From positions 1,636,620-1,700,619 of the forward strand of contig NZ_JYKO02000001.1 in assembly GCF_000949385.2 (NCBI RefSeq): 64,000 nucleotides of DNA, in the 5' to 3' direction. Below are positions 16,655 through 24,082 of the stretch, piece after piece (within the stretch, counting starts at the first letter, position 1; each line of letters starts with the position of its first letter). Position numbers and translations under genes: made by a program. Source of the stretch: Pseudomonas sp. LFM046 (GTDB taxonomy: Bacteria > Pseudomonadota > Gammaproteobacteria > Pseudomonadales > Pseudomonadaceae). Under the pieces are notes generated by a model that had not been told where the DNA came from, made no database searches, and saw nothing but the letters and a program-made list of their open reading frames with translations.

Positions 16655-16684
16655 AAGAAAAGGCCGCCCCGAGGCGGCCTTTCT
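16655..16684. terminator. Bidirectional intrinsic terminator
   Basis: AGGCCGCC (16661-16668) pairs with GGCGGCCT (16673-16680) over CCGA. Runs rich in T follow on the reverse strand and TTTCTT follows on the forward strand. It ends the reverse-strand Yip1 gene. Confidence 0.75.
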
Positions 16685-16699
16685 TGTCAGAGGGAATGC

Positions 16700-17299
16700 T
16701 CAGCTGGTGTACACCGGCCCCAGACCGAAGCCCCAGAGGATGACCGCCGAGGCGATCATCGCCACCAGCACCACCAGGCCTACCGCCAGCACCGAGCTGG
16801 AGAACAGGAAGCCTTCGTCCTTGGGAATGTTCATGAAGGTCGGTATGCCCACGTAGAGCAGGTAGACCGTGTAGCAGATGGCCAGGGTGCCCACCGTCGC
16901 GCCGAACCAGAGGTGCGGGTAGAGGGCCGCCAGGCCGCCGATGAACAGCGGGGTAGCGCAGTAGGCGGCGAAGACGATGCACTCGCTGATGCTCGGGTTG
17001 GCGTCGTAGGTACGTGCCATCCAGTGGATGAAGCCGCCCATTACCGCCACGCCGGCCAGCATCGCCAGGTAGGACATGATGGACATCTGCATCGCGCTGG
17101 CCTGGGTGAGCATCACGGGATCGCCCTTGCCCAGTATCCAGCCAACCTGGGTCGTGCCGATATACGCGGAGATTACGGGAATTGCAGCAAGGATCAGGAC
17201 GTGGGTGAGGTACATGTGGCTGATGCTTTCTTCTTCGCCACGGATTTCCTGCCACTCTTGATCGGGATGGGTGAAGAGCCCCCAAACATGGTGAATCAT
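16700..17299 (-). CDS. Yip1-domain inner membrane protein
   Basis: 199 residues with five predicted hydrophobic segments: about 31-52, 72-95, 110-130, 137-158 and 172-195. The opening FSMIHHVWGLFTHPDQEWQEI and the GGFIHWMARTY segment are typical of Yip1-like (PF04893) bacterial membrane proteins. Function unknown. The ATG at 17299 is chosen over the GTG at 17308 because AGGAGG (17308-17313) would sit against that GTG but is well spaced for the ATG. The same site is partly inside a 6-base-pair hairpin (17311-17326). Confidence 0.8.
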   Translation of the reverse strand: MIHHVWGLFTHPDQEWQEIRGEEESISHMYLTHVLILAAIPVISAYIGTTQVGWILGKGDPVMLTQASAMQMSIMSYLAMLAGVAVMGGFIHWMARTYDANPSISECIVFAAYCATPLFIGGLAALYPHLWFGATVGTLAICYTVYLLYVGIPTFMNIPKDEGFLFSSSVLAVGLVVLVAMIASAVILWGFGLGPVYTS

Positions 17300-17310
17300 G
17301 CTGAACACCT

Positions 17311-17326
17311 CCTCATTATTATGAGG
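17311..17326 (-). promoter_or_regulatory. Hairpin overlapping the ribosome site of the Yip1 gene
   Basis: In the mRNA CCTCAT (17326-17321) pairs with ATGAGG (17316-17311) over a 4-base loop; the 3' arm covers half of the AGGAGG ribosome site. The stem is short, so it may melt easily. Confidence 0.35.
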
Positions 17327-17454
17327 TCGCCCCCCAGCGAAGCGCCGGAGACGCGTATCCAGCGCCGACCGGTGCTCGGCCGACCTATGCGACCTTACGT
17401 CGCAGTATAGGCAGGTTGCCCGGCTCCGCCTTAGAGCGAATCGAAGATAAGTCG

Positions 17455-18054
17455 TCAGCTGTAATAGCGCTGAAGTATTTCCATGGCCTTGTTGATCGAT
17501 TGCAGGCGCGACGTGCTGCCGCCGCGATCGGGATGGTGCTGGCTCACCAGCTGGCGGTAGCGCTGCTTGATCACGGCCAGGCTGAGGGGCTGGCTGCCGC
17601 TGTGCAGGCCGAACAGTTCCAGCGCCGCGAGCTTCTCCTCGCTGCCCTGCATGCGGGTCCAGAAGCTCGCCAGGAGCCGTTCCACATCTTCTTCCGTGGT
17701 GTCCCGCAGGTTGTTCAGGTCCAGGTAGTACTCCCGCAGCGGGTCGAGCTCGCTGAGGGCGGCGTCTGTCCCCGGTTCATAGGGGAGCAGCTGCACGCGC
17801 AGGGGGCTGATGGACAGGTGTGCCTGGCCTGCGCCACTCAGTTGGTCCCGCAAGCGGTAGAGGGCGTTGAAGACCAGGAAGTGGGTGCGGAACAGCACCA
17901 GCTTGTCGGTGAGTTCCAGGTGGGGGATATGGGTGGAATGACGGGCCTTGAGGGCCAGGATCAACTGATGCTCGCTCAGCCCCTGGGGTGCTCCGCGCAA
18001 GAGTTCGTGGAGTTGGTCGCTCAGGTCCTGGCCGGGGTCGAGGTCGGTATTCAT
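17455..18054 (-). CDS. DnaJ-related protein with C-terminal J domain
   Basis: 199 residues. An N-terminal region of about 140 residues of the DNAJ-related type (LSDQLHELLR..., ALKARHSTHIPHLELTDKLVLF) is followed by a C-terminal J domain: LAVIKQRYRQLVSQHHPDRGG holds the HPD tripeptide needed to stimulate DnaK ATPase. There is no zinc or client-binding domain of full DnaJ. It is probably a specialised DnaK co-chaperone; target unknown. The start is the only good ATG before the conserved region. It is divergent from ttcA. Confidence 0.85.
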   Translation of the reverse strand: MNTDLDPGQDLSDQLHELLRGAPQGLSEHQLILALKARHSTHIPHLELTDKLVLFRTHFLVFNALYRLRDQLSGAGQAHLSISPLRVQLLPYEPGTDAALSELDPLREYYLDLNNLRDTTEEDVERLLASFWTRMQGSEEKLAALELFGLHSGSQPLSLAVIKQRYRQLVSQHHPDRGGSTSRLQSINKAMEILQRYYS

Positions 18055-18153
18055 CGCCGGAGCCTAGCACAGCCTGACGATGGGGCTGGGGCCGCGCACG
18101 CTTTGTGCGTAAAATAGCCAGCTTTTCGCATCTCCCCCGGATTTCAGAGCACC

Positions 18154-18978
18154 ATGGGCACCCTTTCGGTCAACCAGAACAAACTGCAGAAACGCATCCG
18201 CCGCCTGGCCGGCGAGGCCATCGCCGACTTCAACATGATCGAGGACGGCGACAAGGTCATGGTCTGCCTGTCCGGCGGCAAGGACAGCTACACCATGCTG
18301 GACGTGCTGCTGTACCTGCAGAAGGTCGCGCCGATCAAGTTCGAGATCGTCGCCGTGAACATGGACCAGAAGCAGCCCGGCTTCCCCGAGCACGTGCTGC
18401 CGGCCTACCTGGAATCCATCGGCGTGCCGTACCACATCATCGAGAAGGACACCTACTCGGTGGTGAAGGAGAAGATCCCGGAGGGCAAGACCACCTGCTC
18501 GCTCTGCTCGCGCCTGCGCCGTGGCACGCTCTACACCTTCGCCGACGAGATCGGCGCCACCAAGATGGCCCTGGGGCACCACCGCGACGACATCCTGGAA
18601 ACCTTCTTCCTCAATATGTTCTACGGCGGCACCCTCAAGGCCATGCCGCCGAAGCTGCTGGCAGACGACGGCCGCAACGTTGTGATCCGCCCGCTGGCCT
18701 ACTGCAACGAGGCCGATATCGAGGCGTACTCCGTCCTCAAGGAATTCCCGATCATCCCGTGCAACCTCTGCGGTTCCCAGGAGAACCTGCAGCGCCAGGT
18801 GGTGAAGGAAATGCTCAACGAGTGGGAGCGCAAGTCGCCGGGCCGTACCGAGATCATGTTCCGCGCCCTGCAGAACGTGGTGCCCTCGCAGCTGGCCGAC
18901 CGCAACCTGTTCGACTTCGCCAGCCTGCGTATCGACGAGACCGCGGCGCCGCGCACCCTGGACGTCGTCAATATCTGA
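18154..18978 (+). CDS. ttcA: tRNA-cytidine(32) 2-sulfurtransferase TtcA
   Basis: Thiolates cytidine 32 of several tRNAs using ATP, an iron-sulfur cluster and sulfur from IscS. 274 residues, usual length. PP-loop SGGKDS at about 40-45, then the two cluster CXXC motifs CSLC (Cys115, Cys118) and CNLC (Cys203, Cys206), and [19 protein letters not shown], a family signature. ATG at 18154 follows a short AT-rich gap. The downstream gap holds a strong GTAGGAGC palindrome that may end its transcript. Confidence 0.96.
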   Translation: MGTLSVNQNKLQKRIRRLAGEAIADFNMIEDGDKVMVCLSGGKDSYTMLDVLLYLQKVAPIKFEIVAVNMDQKQPGFPEHVLPAYLESIGVPYHIIEKDTYSVVKEKIPEGKTTCSLCSRLRRGTLYTFADEIGATKMALGHHRDDILETFFLNMFYGGTLKAMPPKLLADDGRNVVIRPLAYCNEADIEAYSVLKEFPIIPCNLCGSQENLQRQVVKEMLNEWERKSPGRTEIMFRALQNVVPSQLADRNLFDFASLRIDETAAPRTLDVVNI

Positions 18979-18989
18979 TCCTGCTTCTT

Positions 18990-19016
18990 GTAGGAGCCAG
19001 CTTGGCTGGCTCCTAC
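18990..19016. repeat. REP-like palindrome, family B, copy 1
   Basis: GTAGGAGCCAGC (18990-19001) and GCTGGCTCCTAC (19005-19016) are perfect 12-base arms with a TTG loop, between ttcA and the next gene. A relative is at 46798-46820. Confidence 0.85.
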
Positions 19017-19051
19017 CGGAAACCGCACGCTCTGGCTCGAAAGGACTCCCC

Positions 19052-19723
19052 ATGCGCGACTACCGCTGGCTCCACGAATATTGCCTGAACCGCTTCGGCT
19101 CGGCCGAAGCCCTGGAAGCGCGCCTGCCGCAGCCGCGCAGCGATGCCGAGCTGCGCGCCCTGGGCGACGACCGCTACCTGTCGCTGATGGCCCTGCGAGT
19201 GTTCCGCGCCGGCCTCAAGCACAGCCTGGTGGATGCCAAGTGGCCGGCCTTCGAAGAGGTGTTCTTCGGCTTCGACCCGCAGAAGGTGGTGCTGATGAGC
19301 GCCGAGCACCTGGAGCGGCTGATGCAGGACACCCGCCTGATCCGCCACCTGGGCAAGCTCAAGAGCGTGCCGCGCAATGCCCAGTTCATGCTGGATGTCG
19401 TGCGGGAGAAGGGCAGCTTCGGTGCGCTGGTCGCCGACTGGCCGGTGACCGATATCGTCGGCCTGTGGAAGTTGCTCGCCAAGCGCGGCAACCAGTTGGG
19501 CGGGCTGTCGGCGCCGCGTTTCCTGCGTATGGTCGGCAAGGACACCTTCATTCCCACCGACGATATGGTCGCTGCCCTCAAGGCCCAGGACATTATCGAC
19601 AAGGCGCCCACGAGTCAGAAGGACCTGGCCCAGGTCCAGGCCGCATTCAACCAGTGGCATGCCGAGAGCGGTCGGCCGCTGTGCCAGCTGTCGGTGATGC
19701 TGGCGCACACGGTCAACCACTGA
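19052..19723 (+). CDS. DNA-3-methyladenine glycosylase I-like protein
   Basis: 223 residues resembling the Tag / adenine-glycosylase (PF03352) fold: the helical FEEVFFGFDPQKVVLMSAEHLERLMQDTRLIRH block with KLKSVPRNAQFML corresponds to the Tag helix-hairpin region that reads IVRNRAKI in the canonical enzyme. The zinc-snap Cys/His residues of E. coli Tag are not evident, so it is a distant member and may act on another damaged base or have lost activity. ATG at 19052 has AAAGGA 10 bases upstream. It lies between ttcA and a sirtuin gene. Confidence 0.75.
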   Translation: MRDYRWLHEYCLNRFGSAEALEARLPQPRSDAELRALGDDRYLSLMALRVFRAGLKHSLVDAKWPAFEEVFFGFDPQKVVLMSAEHLERLMQDTRLIRHLGKLKSVPRNAQFMLDVVREKGSFGALVADWPVTDIVGLWKLLAKRGNQLGGLSAPRFLRMVGKDTFIPTDDMVAALKAQDIIDKAPTSQKDLAQVQAAFNQWHAESGRPLCQLSVMLAHTVNH

Positions 19724-19790
19724 GCCTGCGGTTGCGCTGCGCGGCGCGCCGGGCGGACACTGGGCGCCGATCGGAACAGGGGGACCGAAC

Positions 19791-20555
19791 ATGTCGGATA
19801 TCCAACGTGTGGCCGAAGCAATCAAGGCGGCCAAGCGAATCCTGGTCATCACCGGCGCGGGGCTGTCGGCCGATTCCGGCCTGCCGACCTATCGGGGCCT
19901 GGGCGGGCTGTACAACGGCGTGACGGAAGAAGGGCTGCCTATAGAAGAGGCGCTTTCCGGCCCCATGCTGCGGCGCGATCCGGCGCTCTGCTGGAAATAC
20001 CTCGCCCAGCTCGGCCGTGCCTGCCTCGGCGCCCGGCCAAACGCCGGTCATGAAGCGATCGCCCAATTGCAGCGAATCAAGCCCGAGTGCTGGGTGCTGA
20101 CCCAGAACATCGATGGCTATCACCGCCAGGCGGGGTCGCCGCCAGAGCGGCTGATCGAGATTCACGGCGAGCTGTCGCCGCTCTACTGCCAGTCGTGCGG
20201 GAAGGAAAGTTTCGACCTGGCCCGACATCTGGCAGCAGAAATGCCTCCCAGATGTCATGAATGCGGTGGTATTCTCCGTCCGCCCGTGGTGCTGTTCGAA
20301 GAAATGCTCCCTGAGCAAGCCATCGACAGCCTCTACGCCGAGCTCCGCAAGGGATTCGATGCGGTGATCTCGGTGGGAACCACGGCGAGCTTTCCCTACA
20401 TCATCGAGCCCGTCATCCGCACCCGCCACGCAGGCGGTTTCACCGTGGAGATCAACCCGGCTCGCACCGACCTCAGCCCTGTGGTCGACGTCCACCTCAA
20501 TGGAAAGGCCTTAGATGTTCTGCAAGGACTGCTAAGTCACATTTCGGGCGATTAA
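19791..20555 (+). CDS. Sir2-family NAD-dependent protein deacetylase (first sirtuin)
   Basis: 254 residues. GAGLSADSGLPTYRG (residues 22-36) is the NAD-binding motif, TQNID and IHGEL hold the catalytic Asn/Asp and His, and CQSC...CHECGG form the four-Cys zinc site. SVGTTASFPYI and EINPA complete the Rossmann half. It lacks the Tyr-X2-Arg pair that marks acidic-acyl deacylases and differs clearly from the second sirtuin at 22951, so it is probably a deacetylase of another class. GGGGGACC precedes the ATG. Substrates unknown. Confidence 0.9.
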   Translation: MSDIQRVAEAIKAAKRILVITGAGLSADSGLPTYRGLGGLYNGVTEEGLPIEEALSGPMLRRDPALCWKYLAQLGRACLGARPNAGHEAIAQLQRIKPECWVLTQNIDGYHRQAGSPPERLIEIHGELSPLYCQSCGKESFDLARHLAAEMPPRCHECGGILRPPVVLFEEMLPEQAIDSLYAELRKGFDAVISVGTTASFPYIIEPVIRTRHAGGFTVEINPARTDLSPVVDVHLNGKALDVLQGLLSHISGD

Positions 20556-20634
20556 ATTTGCAAATGAGGTTGATAGAAGGCATAGTCGCGCCTTCATCAT
20601 TTTTCATTCCATTTAATTCGACACGGTCGTGCCC

Positions 20635-21255
20635 ATGCTGAAGCGCTTCGCACCCCTCGTGCCTGTCACTTTCGCCCTGTTTCTCGCCGCTTGCGCAGGC
20701 GATGTGCAGCAGCAATCCCAGTTCCAGTCTCAGGCTCCCGTAGCCGATGGCGCCCCCGATTCGCTGCTGGCGGATCGCGAGCCCACTGCCCTGGATCTGG
20801 CGAACCTCACCGACGACGAGCCCTACCAGATGCCGTCCCTGGCCGATGGCCTGCTGGAGCGTGGCTTCCAGCTGATGGGCACACCCTATCGTTTCGGTGG
20901 CCGTTCCCTGAAGACCGGTTTCGACTGCAGCGGTTTCGTCGGTTACCTGTTCAAGGAAGAAGCCGGTATCCAGCTGCCGCGTTCCACCCGCGAGATGATC
21001 AACCTGGATGCCCCGGTGATCGCCCGCGATGACCTGAAGCCCGGCGACATCGTGTTCTTCAACAACCGTGGCCGCGGCCGCGTCAGTCACGCCGGCATCT
21101 ATATCGGCGATGACCAGTTCATCCATTCCAGCAGCAGCCGCAGCGGCGGTGTACGCGTCGACAGCCTCGACGATCGCTATTGGAAGGCCAGCTACATGGA
21201 AGCCAAGCGCGTCCTGGCAATGAACACCCCGACTCGCCACCCGACGCATCGCTGA
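20635..21255 (+). CDS. NlpC/P60-family lipoprotein, probable peptidoglycan endopeptidase
   Basis: 206 residues. Lipoprotein signal with LAAC (Cys about 20) for outer-membrane attachment, a low-complexity linker, then the NlpC/P60 domain: GTPYRFGG, FDCSGFV with the catalytic Cys, VSHAGIYIG with the catalytic His, and FIHSSS with the third polar residue. Such enzymes cut D-Glu-DAP cross-links in the wall (MepS/Spr type). The ATG at 20635 is chosen over an in-frame GTG two codons earlier because the signal peptide then starts MLKRF. A strong terminator follows. A paralogue begins 164 bases downstream. Confidence 0.92.
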   Translation: MLKRFAPLVPVTFALFLAACAGDVQQQSQFQSQAPVADGAPDSLLADREPTALDLANLTDDEPYQMPSLADGLLERGFQLMGTPYRFGGRSLKTGFDCSGFVGYLFKEEAGIQLPRSTREMINLDAPVIARDDLKPGDIVFFNNRGRGRVSHAGIYIGDDQFIHSSSSRSGGVRVDSLDDRYWKASYMEAKRVLAMNTPTRHPTHR

Positions 21256-21276
21256 TCCAGCGGGTTGCGAGACAAA

Positions 21277-21313
21277 AAGCCGAGGCGGCCCGATGGCCGC
21301 CTCGGCTTTTTTT
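21277..21313 (+). terminator. Strong intrinsic terminator
   Basis: A perfect 14-base stem (21277-21290 with 21295-21308, starting AAGCCGAGGCGG) over a CGAT loop, followed by T-rich sequence, separates the two NlpC/P60 genes. Confidence 0.92.
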
Positions 21314-21418
21314 CTTTCCGGAGGGAACTTTTTCCAGCCAACCCTGCAGCTTTCGCTTGCAATATCACTGTGAGATCAGCAAATTAGCGTGCATTCTTCA
21401 AGTCAGGACTGACTTGCC

Positions 21419-21946
21419 ATGCTCGCACCGGACCGCCTCGCCATCCTTGCCTTGGCTGCGCTGCTCACCGCTTGCGCGAGCAAGGCGCCGCCGCCTTATT
21501 CCCCTCCCGTCGTCCCTTCTCCTGCCCAGCAGTTCTCACCCGTTGCCGAAGACGTGCTGTTTCGCGCCCTTGGCCTGGTGGGCACACCCTATCGCTGGGG
21601 TGGCAACACGCCGGACAGCGGTTTCGACTGCAGTGGCCTGATCGGTTACGTCTATCGCGACGTTGCCGGCATCAGCCTGCCGCGTACCACCGGTGAGCTG
21701 ATTTCCATGCGCACCCCCAGCATCGGTGTCAACGCGCTGCAAAGCGGCGACCTGGTGTTCTTCGCCACCAATGGCGGCGGGCAGGTCAGCCATGCCGGCA
21801 TCTATGTGGGGGAGGGTCGCTTCGTCCATGCGCCGCGTACCGGTGGAACGGTGCGGCTGGACAGTCTGTCGAACAGCTACTGGCAGAGAAGCTACCTGAG
21901 CGCCAAGCGAGTAATCTTCGATCCAAGCCTGGCGCGCACCCCCTGA
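21419..21946 (+). CDS. NlpC/P60-family lipoprotein, second copy
   Basis: 175 residues. Lipoprotein signal ending LTAC (Cys about 19), a Pro-rich linker, and an NlpC/P60 domain with GTPYRWGGN, FDCSGLI (Cys), VSHAGIYVG (His) and FVHAPRTGG. It is a tandem paralogue of the gene at 20635 with its own promoter region: TTGCAA at 21358-21363 could be a -35 element. AGGA at 21404-21407 precedes the ATG. The O-methyltransferase starts 8 bases after its stop, so the two are probably co-transcribed. Confidence 0.92.
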   Translation: MLAPDRLAILALAALLTACASKAPPPYSPPVVPSPAQQFSPVAEDVLFRALGLVGTPYRWGGNTPDSGFDCSGLIGYVYRDVAGISLPRTTGELISMRTPSIGVNALQSGDLVFFATNGGGQVSHAGIYVGEGRFVHAPRTGGTVRLDSLSNSYWQRSYLSAKRVIFDPSLARTP

Positions 21947-21954
21947 GGCACCCC

Positions 21955-22605
21955 ATGACCAACCGCACGCTGAACCTCGACGACGCCCTTTACGGCTACC
22001 TCCTCGATGTTTCGCTGCGGGAGGCGCCACTCTTGGCGCGCTTGCGGGCGGAAACCCTGGCCCTGCCCATGGGCCGCTGGCAGATCGCCCCGGAGCAGGG
22101 GCAGTTCATGGCGCTGCTGGTCAAGCTCATCGGCGCGCGGCGCATCCTCGAAGTGGGCACCTTCACCGGCTACAGCGCGCTGTGCATGGCCGCCCAACTG
22201 CCGGAAGACGGTCGGATGGTCTGCTGCGACCTTCCTGGCGACTACAATGCCATCGCCCGCCGCTATTGGCAGGAAGCCGGCCTTTGCGAGCGGATCGAAC
22301 TGCGCCTGGCGCCGGCGCTGGATACCTTGCCAGGGCTGGAGGCGGACAGCTTCGACCTGATCTTCATCGACGCCGACAAGGCCAACTACCCCGCCTATCT
22401 GGAAGAAGCCCTTCGCCTGGCGCGTCGAGGTGGGCTTATCCTCTTCGACAACGTGCTCTGGAGCGGTCGGGTTCTGGAGGCTGATCCGGATTCCGAAGAC
22501 ACCCGCGCCATCCAGGCCCTGAACCGTGCACTGAAGGACGACGACCGCGTTGACCTGTCGCTGCTGCCGGTGGGCGATGGCCTGACTCTCTGCCGCAAGC
22601 GCTGA
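21955..22605 (+). CDS. Class I SAM-dependent O-methyltransferase (catechol/caffeoyl-CoA type)
   Basis: 216 residues. ILEVGTFTGYSALCMA is the SAM-binding glycine loop; DLIFIDADKANYPAYLEEAL is the metal-binding motif of the Mg2+-dependent OMT family (Methyltransf_3); LILFDNVLWSGRV follows as in that family. The acceptor is unknown; many bacterial members methylate catechols. It lies 8 bases after the lipoprotein gene and 24 bases before the HNH gene. Confidence 0.88.
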   Translation: MTNRTLNLDDALYGYLLDVSLREAPLLARLRAETLALPMGRWQIAPEQGQFMALLVKLIGARRILEVGTFTGYSALCMAAQLPEDGRMVCCDLPGDYNAIARRYWQEAGLCERIELRLAPALDTLPGLEADSFDLIFIDADKANYPAYLEEALRLARRGGLILFDNVLWSGRVLEADPDSEDTRAIQALNRALKDDDRVDLSLLPVGDGLTLCRKR

Positions 22606-22629
22606 CGCCTGGGCGACATCCCGACCACC

Positions 22630-22950
22630 ATGCCGGAACCCATCCGTCTCCCGCCCCAGCCTGACGCCTGCGAACTCTGCCGCCGCGCCGCCGCGCTGAC
22701 TCGTCATCACCTGATCCCCAAGGCCCTGCACGACAAACCCTACGTGCAGAAGCGGTTCGCCAAGGGCGAGCGCATCACCGCCACCCTCTGGGTCTGCCGG
22801 CCTTGCCACAACCAGATCCACAAGCTGTTCAGCGAGAAGGAACTGGCCCTGAACTTCAACAGCCGCGAGTCCCTGCTGGGCGATGAGCGCCTGCGTACCT
22901 TCGTCGACTGGCTGGCTGCCAAGCCGGCAGGCTTCACCCCGAGGCACTGA
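22630..22950 (+). CDS. Small HNH-type protein
   Basis: 106 residues. CELCRRAAALTRHHLIPKAL then CRPCHNQIHKLF gives two CXXC zinc-knuckle pairs flanking a His-His and a late His, the layout of HNH nucleases. It is short, with only the nuclease core and a C-terminal helix. Cutting activity is not shown. It abuts the second sirtuin (its stop is immediately followed by that ATG). Confidence 0.78.
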   Translation: MPEPIRLPPQPDACELCRRAAALTRHHLIPKALHDKPYVQKRFAKGERITATLWVCRPCHNQIHKLFSEKELALNFNSRESLLGDERLRTFVDWLAAKPAGFTPRH

Positions 22951-23682
22951 ATGACGCCCATCCCCGACGACCTGATCCGGCACCTGCAGCAGGTCCGCCA
23001 TTTGGTGATCTTCACCGGTGCCGGCGTTTCCGCCGAAAGCGGCATCCCTACCTTTCGCGATGCTCAGACCGGCCTCTGGGCCAAGTACCGCCCCGAACAG
23101 CTGGCCAGCCCCGAAGGCTTCCATGCTGATCCGCAGACCGTCTGGGACTGGTACGCCTGGCGCCGCGAGAAATGCCTGGCTGCCGAGCCCAATGCGGCGC
23201 ATCTGGCCATCGCCGAGCTTGAACGGCGTCTGCCACGGGTGACGCTGATCACCCAGAACGTCGACGGCCTGCATCAGCGCGCCGGAAGCTCCGCGCCGCT
23301 GGAACTGCACGGCAATATCCACCACTTGAAATGCTTTGCCTGCCGGCGGGATGGCGGCGATTGGCCCGATGACGTGCGGACCATCCCGCGCTGTCGTTGC
23401 GGTGGCCGGATGCGCCCGGCGGTGGTCTGGTTCGGCGAAAGCCTTCCCGAGACAGTGCTGGGAGCTGCCGCCGAGGCCAGCCAGCACACCGACCTCTTCC
23501 TCAGCATCGGCACATCCAGCCTGGTCTACCCGGCGGCCGAGCTGCCCTTTCTGGCCAAGCGCCACGGCGCCTTCGTGGTGGAGATCAATCCTCAGCCCAC
23601 GCCCCTCAGTGCGCGAGCCGACCTCTGCCTGCAAGGCGCGGCAGGGGAAGTGATGGCCGCGCTGCTGGCGACCAACACATAG
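22951..23682 (+). CDS. Sir2-family NAD-dependent protein deacylase (class III, CobB-like)
   Basis: 243 residues. GAGVSAESGIPTFRD is the NAD motif, TQNVDGLHQRAG and LHGN hold the catalytic residues. WYAWRREK supplies Tyr68 and Arg71, the Tyr-X2-Arg pair that binds negatively charged acyl groups in SIRT5 and E. coli CobB, so it should remove succinyl or malonyl as well as acetyl groups. Zinc ligands are CFAC and CRCGG. SIGTSSLVYPAAELP closes the Rossmann fold. It directly follows the HNH gene. The symbol cobB is avoided because that name belongs to a cobalamin gene in this window. Confidence 0.92.
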   Translation: MTPIPDDLIRHLQQVRHLVIFTGAGVSAESGIPTFRDAQTGLWAKYRPEQLASPEGFHADPQTVWDWYAWRREKCLAAEPNAAHLAIAELERRLPRVTLITQNVDGLHQRAGSSAPLELHGNIHHLKCFACRRDGGDWPDDVRTIPRCRCGGRMRPAVVWFGESLPETVLGAAAEASQHTDLFLSIGTSSLVYPAAELPFLAKRHGAFVVEINPQPTPLSARADLCLQGAAGEVMAALLATNT

Positions 23683-23691
23683 GATGCAGTA

Positions 23692-23737
23692 GAGCGAAGC
23701 GAAACCCATCAACCGGACCCTGGGTTTCGCTTCGCTC
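23692..23737. repeat. Long palindrome, repeat family D, copy 1
   Basis: GAGCGAAGCGAAACCCA (23692-23708) and its exact complement (23721-23737) form 17-base perfect arms. It follows the sirtuin stop and precedes the btuB promoter. Half of the unit, including the preceding AGGATG..GTA, recurs in inverted orientation at 59047-59075. Confidence 0.8.
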
Positions 23738-23782
23738 CGCACCAACCCACGGATGGCGCTGAGCCCGCTCCGTCTGTCGGGT

Positions 23783-23811
23783 TTGACGCTCTCTCTCCGA
23801 CCCTCTAACCT
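23783..23811 (+). promoter_or_regulatory. Sigma-70 promoter of the btuB-cob operon
   Basis: TTGACG (23783-23788), 17 bases, TAACCT (23806-23811). Transcription would start near 23818, just before the riboswitch. Confidence 0.6.
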
Positions 23812-23824
23812 TCGCCGCTGCCTC

Positions 23825-24003
23825 AGGTGCCCCTTGGCTCATGTCGAAGGGGTGAAACAGGGAAGCCGGTCCATTCCTCAGAAGAATCCGGCGCTGCCCC
23901 CGCAACGGTAGGCGAGTAGAAAGCCGCAATCGGCCACTGTGCCCAGGCATGGGAAGGCGCGGCAAGGGAGCGAAGCTCCACTCGCAAGCCCGGAGACCGG
24001 CCT
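23825..24003 (+). promoter_or_regulatory. Cobalamin (AdoCbl) riboswitch
   Basis: The classic elements are in order: AGGTGCCCC at the 5' stem, GGGAAGCCGGT, the conserved GCTGCCCCCGCAACGGTA (23893-23910 region), the GCC..CCACTG segment, and the closing AAGCCCGGAGACCGGCC. B12 binding should lower expression of btuB and the downstream cob genes, probably by hiding the btuB ribosome site 70 bases further on. Confidence 0.95.
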
Positions 24004-24082
24004 GGCGCGTTCAGCGCACGCGGAGCCTTCCGCGTGCAGTTCCCACAGATGTCGCGCGGGTGGCACGACGGAGATCCAGACT

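Noticed and set aside
19052-19723. Confident naming as tag
   Set aside because: Overall fold resembles Tag but the zinc-binding residues of the canonical enzyme are not evident, so no symbol is given.
24004-24082. Upstream start of btuB at 23939
   Set aside because: That part of the frame lies inside the riboswitch; the TTG at 24083 has a ribosome site and begins the signal peptide.
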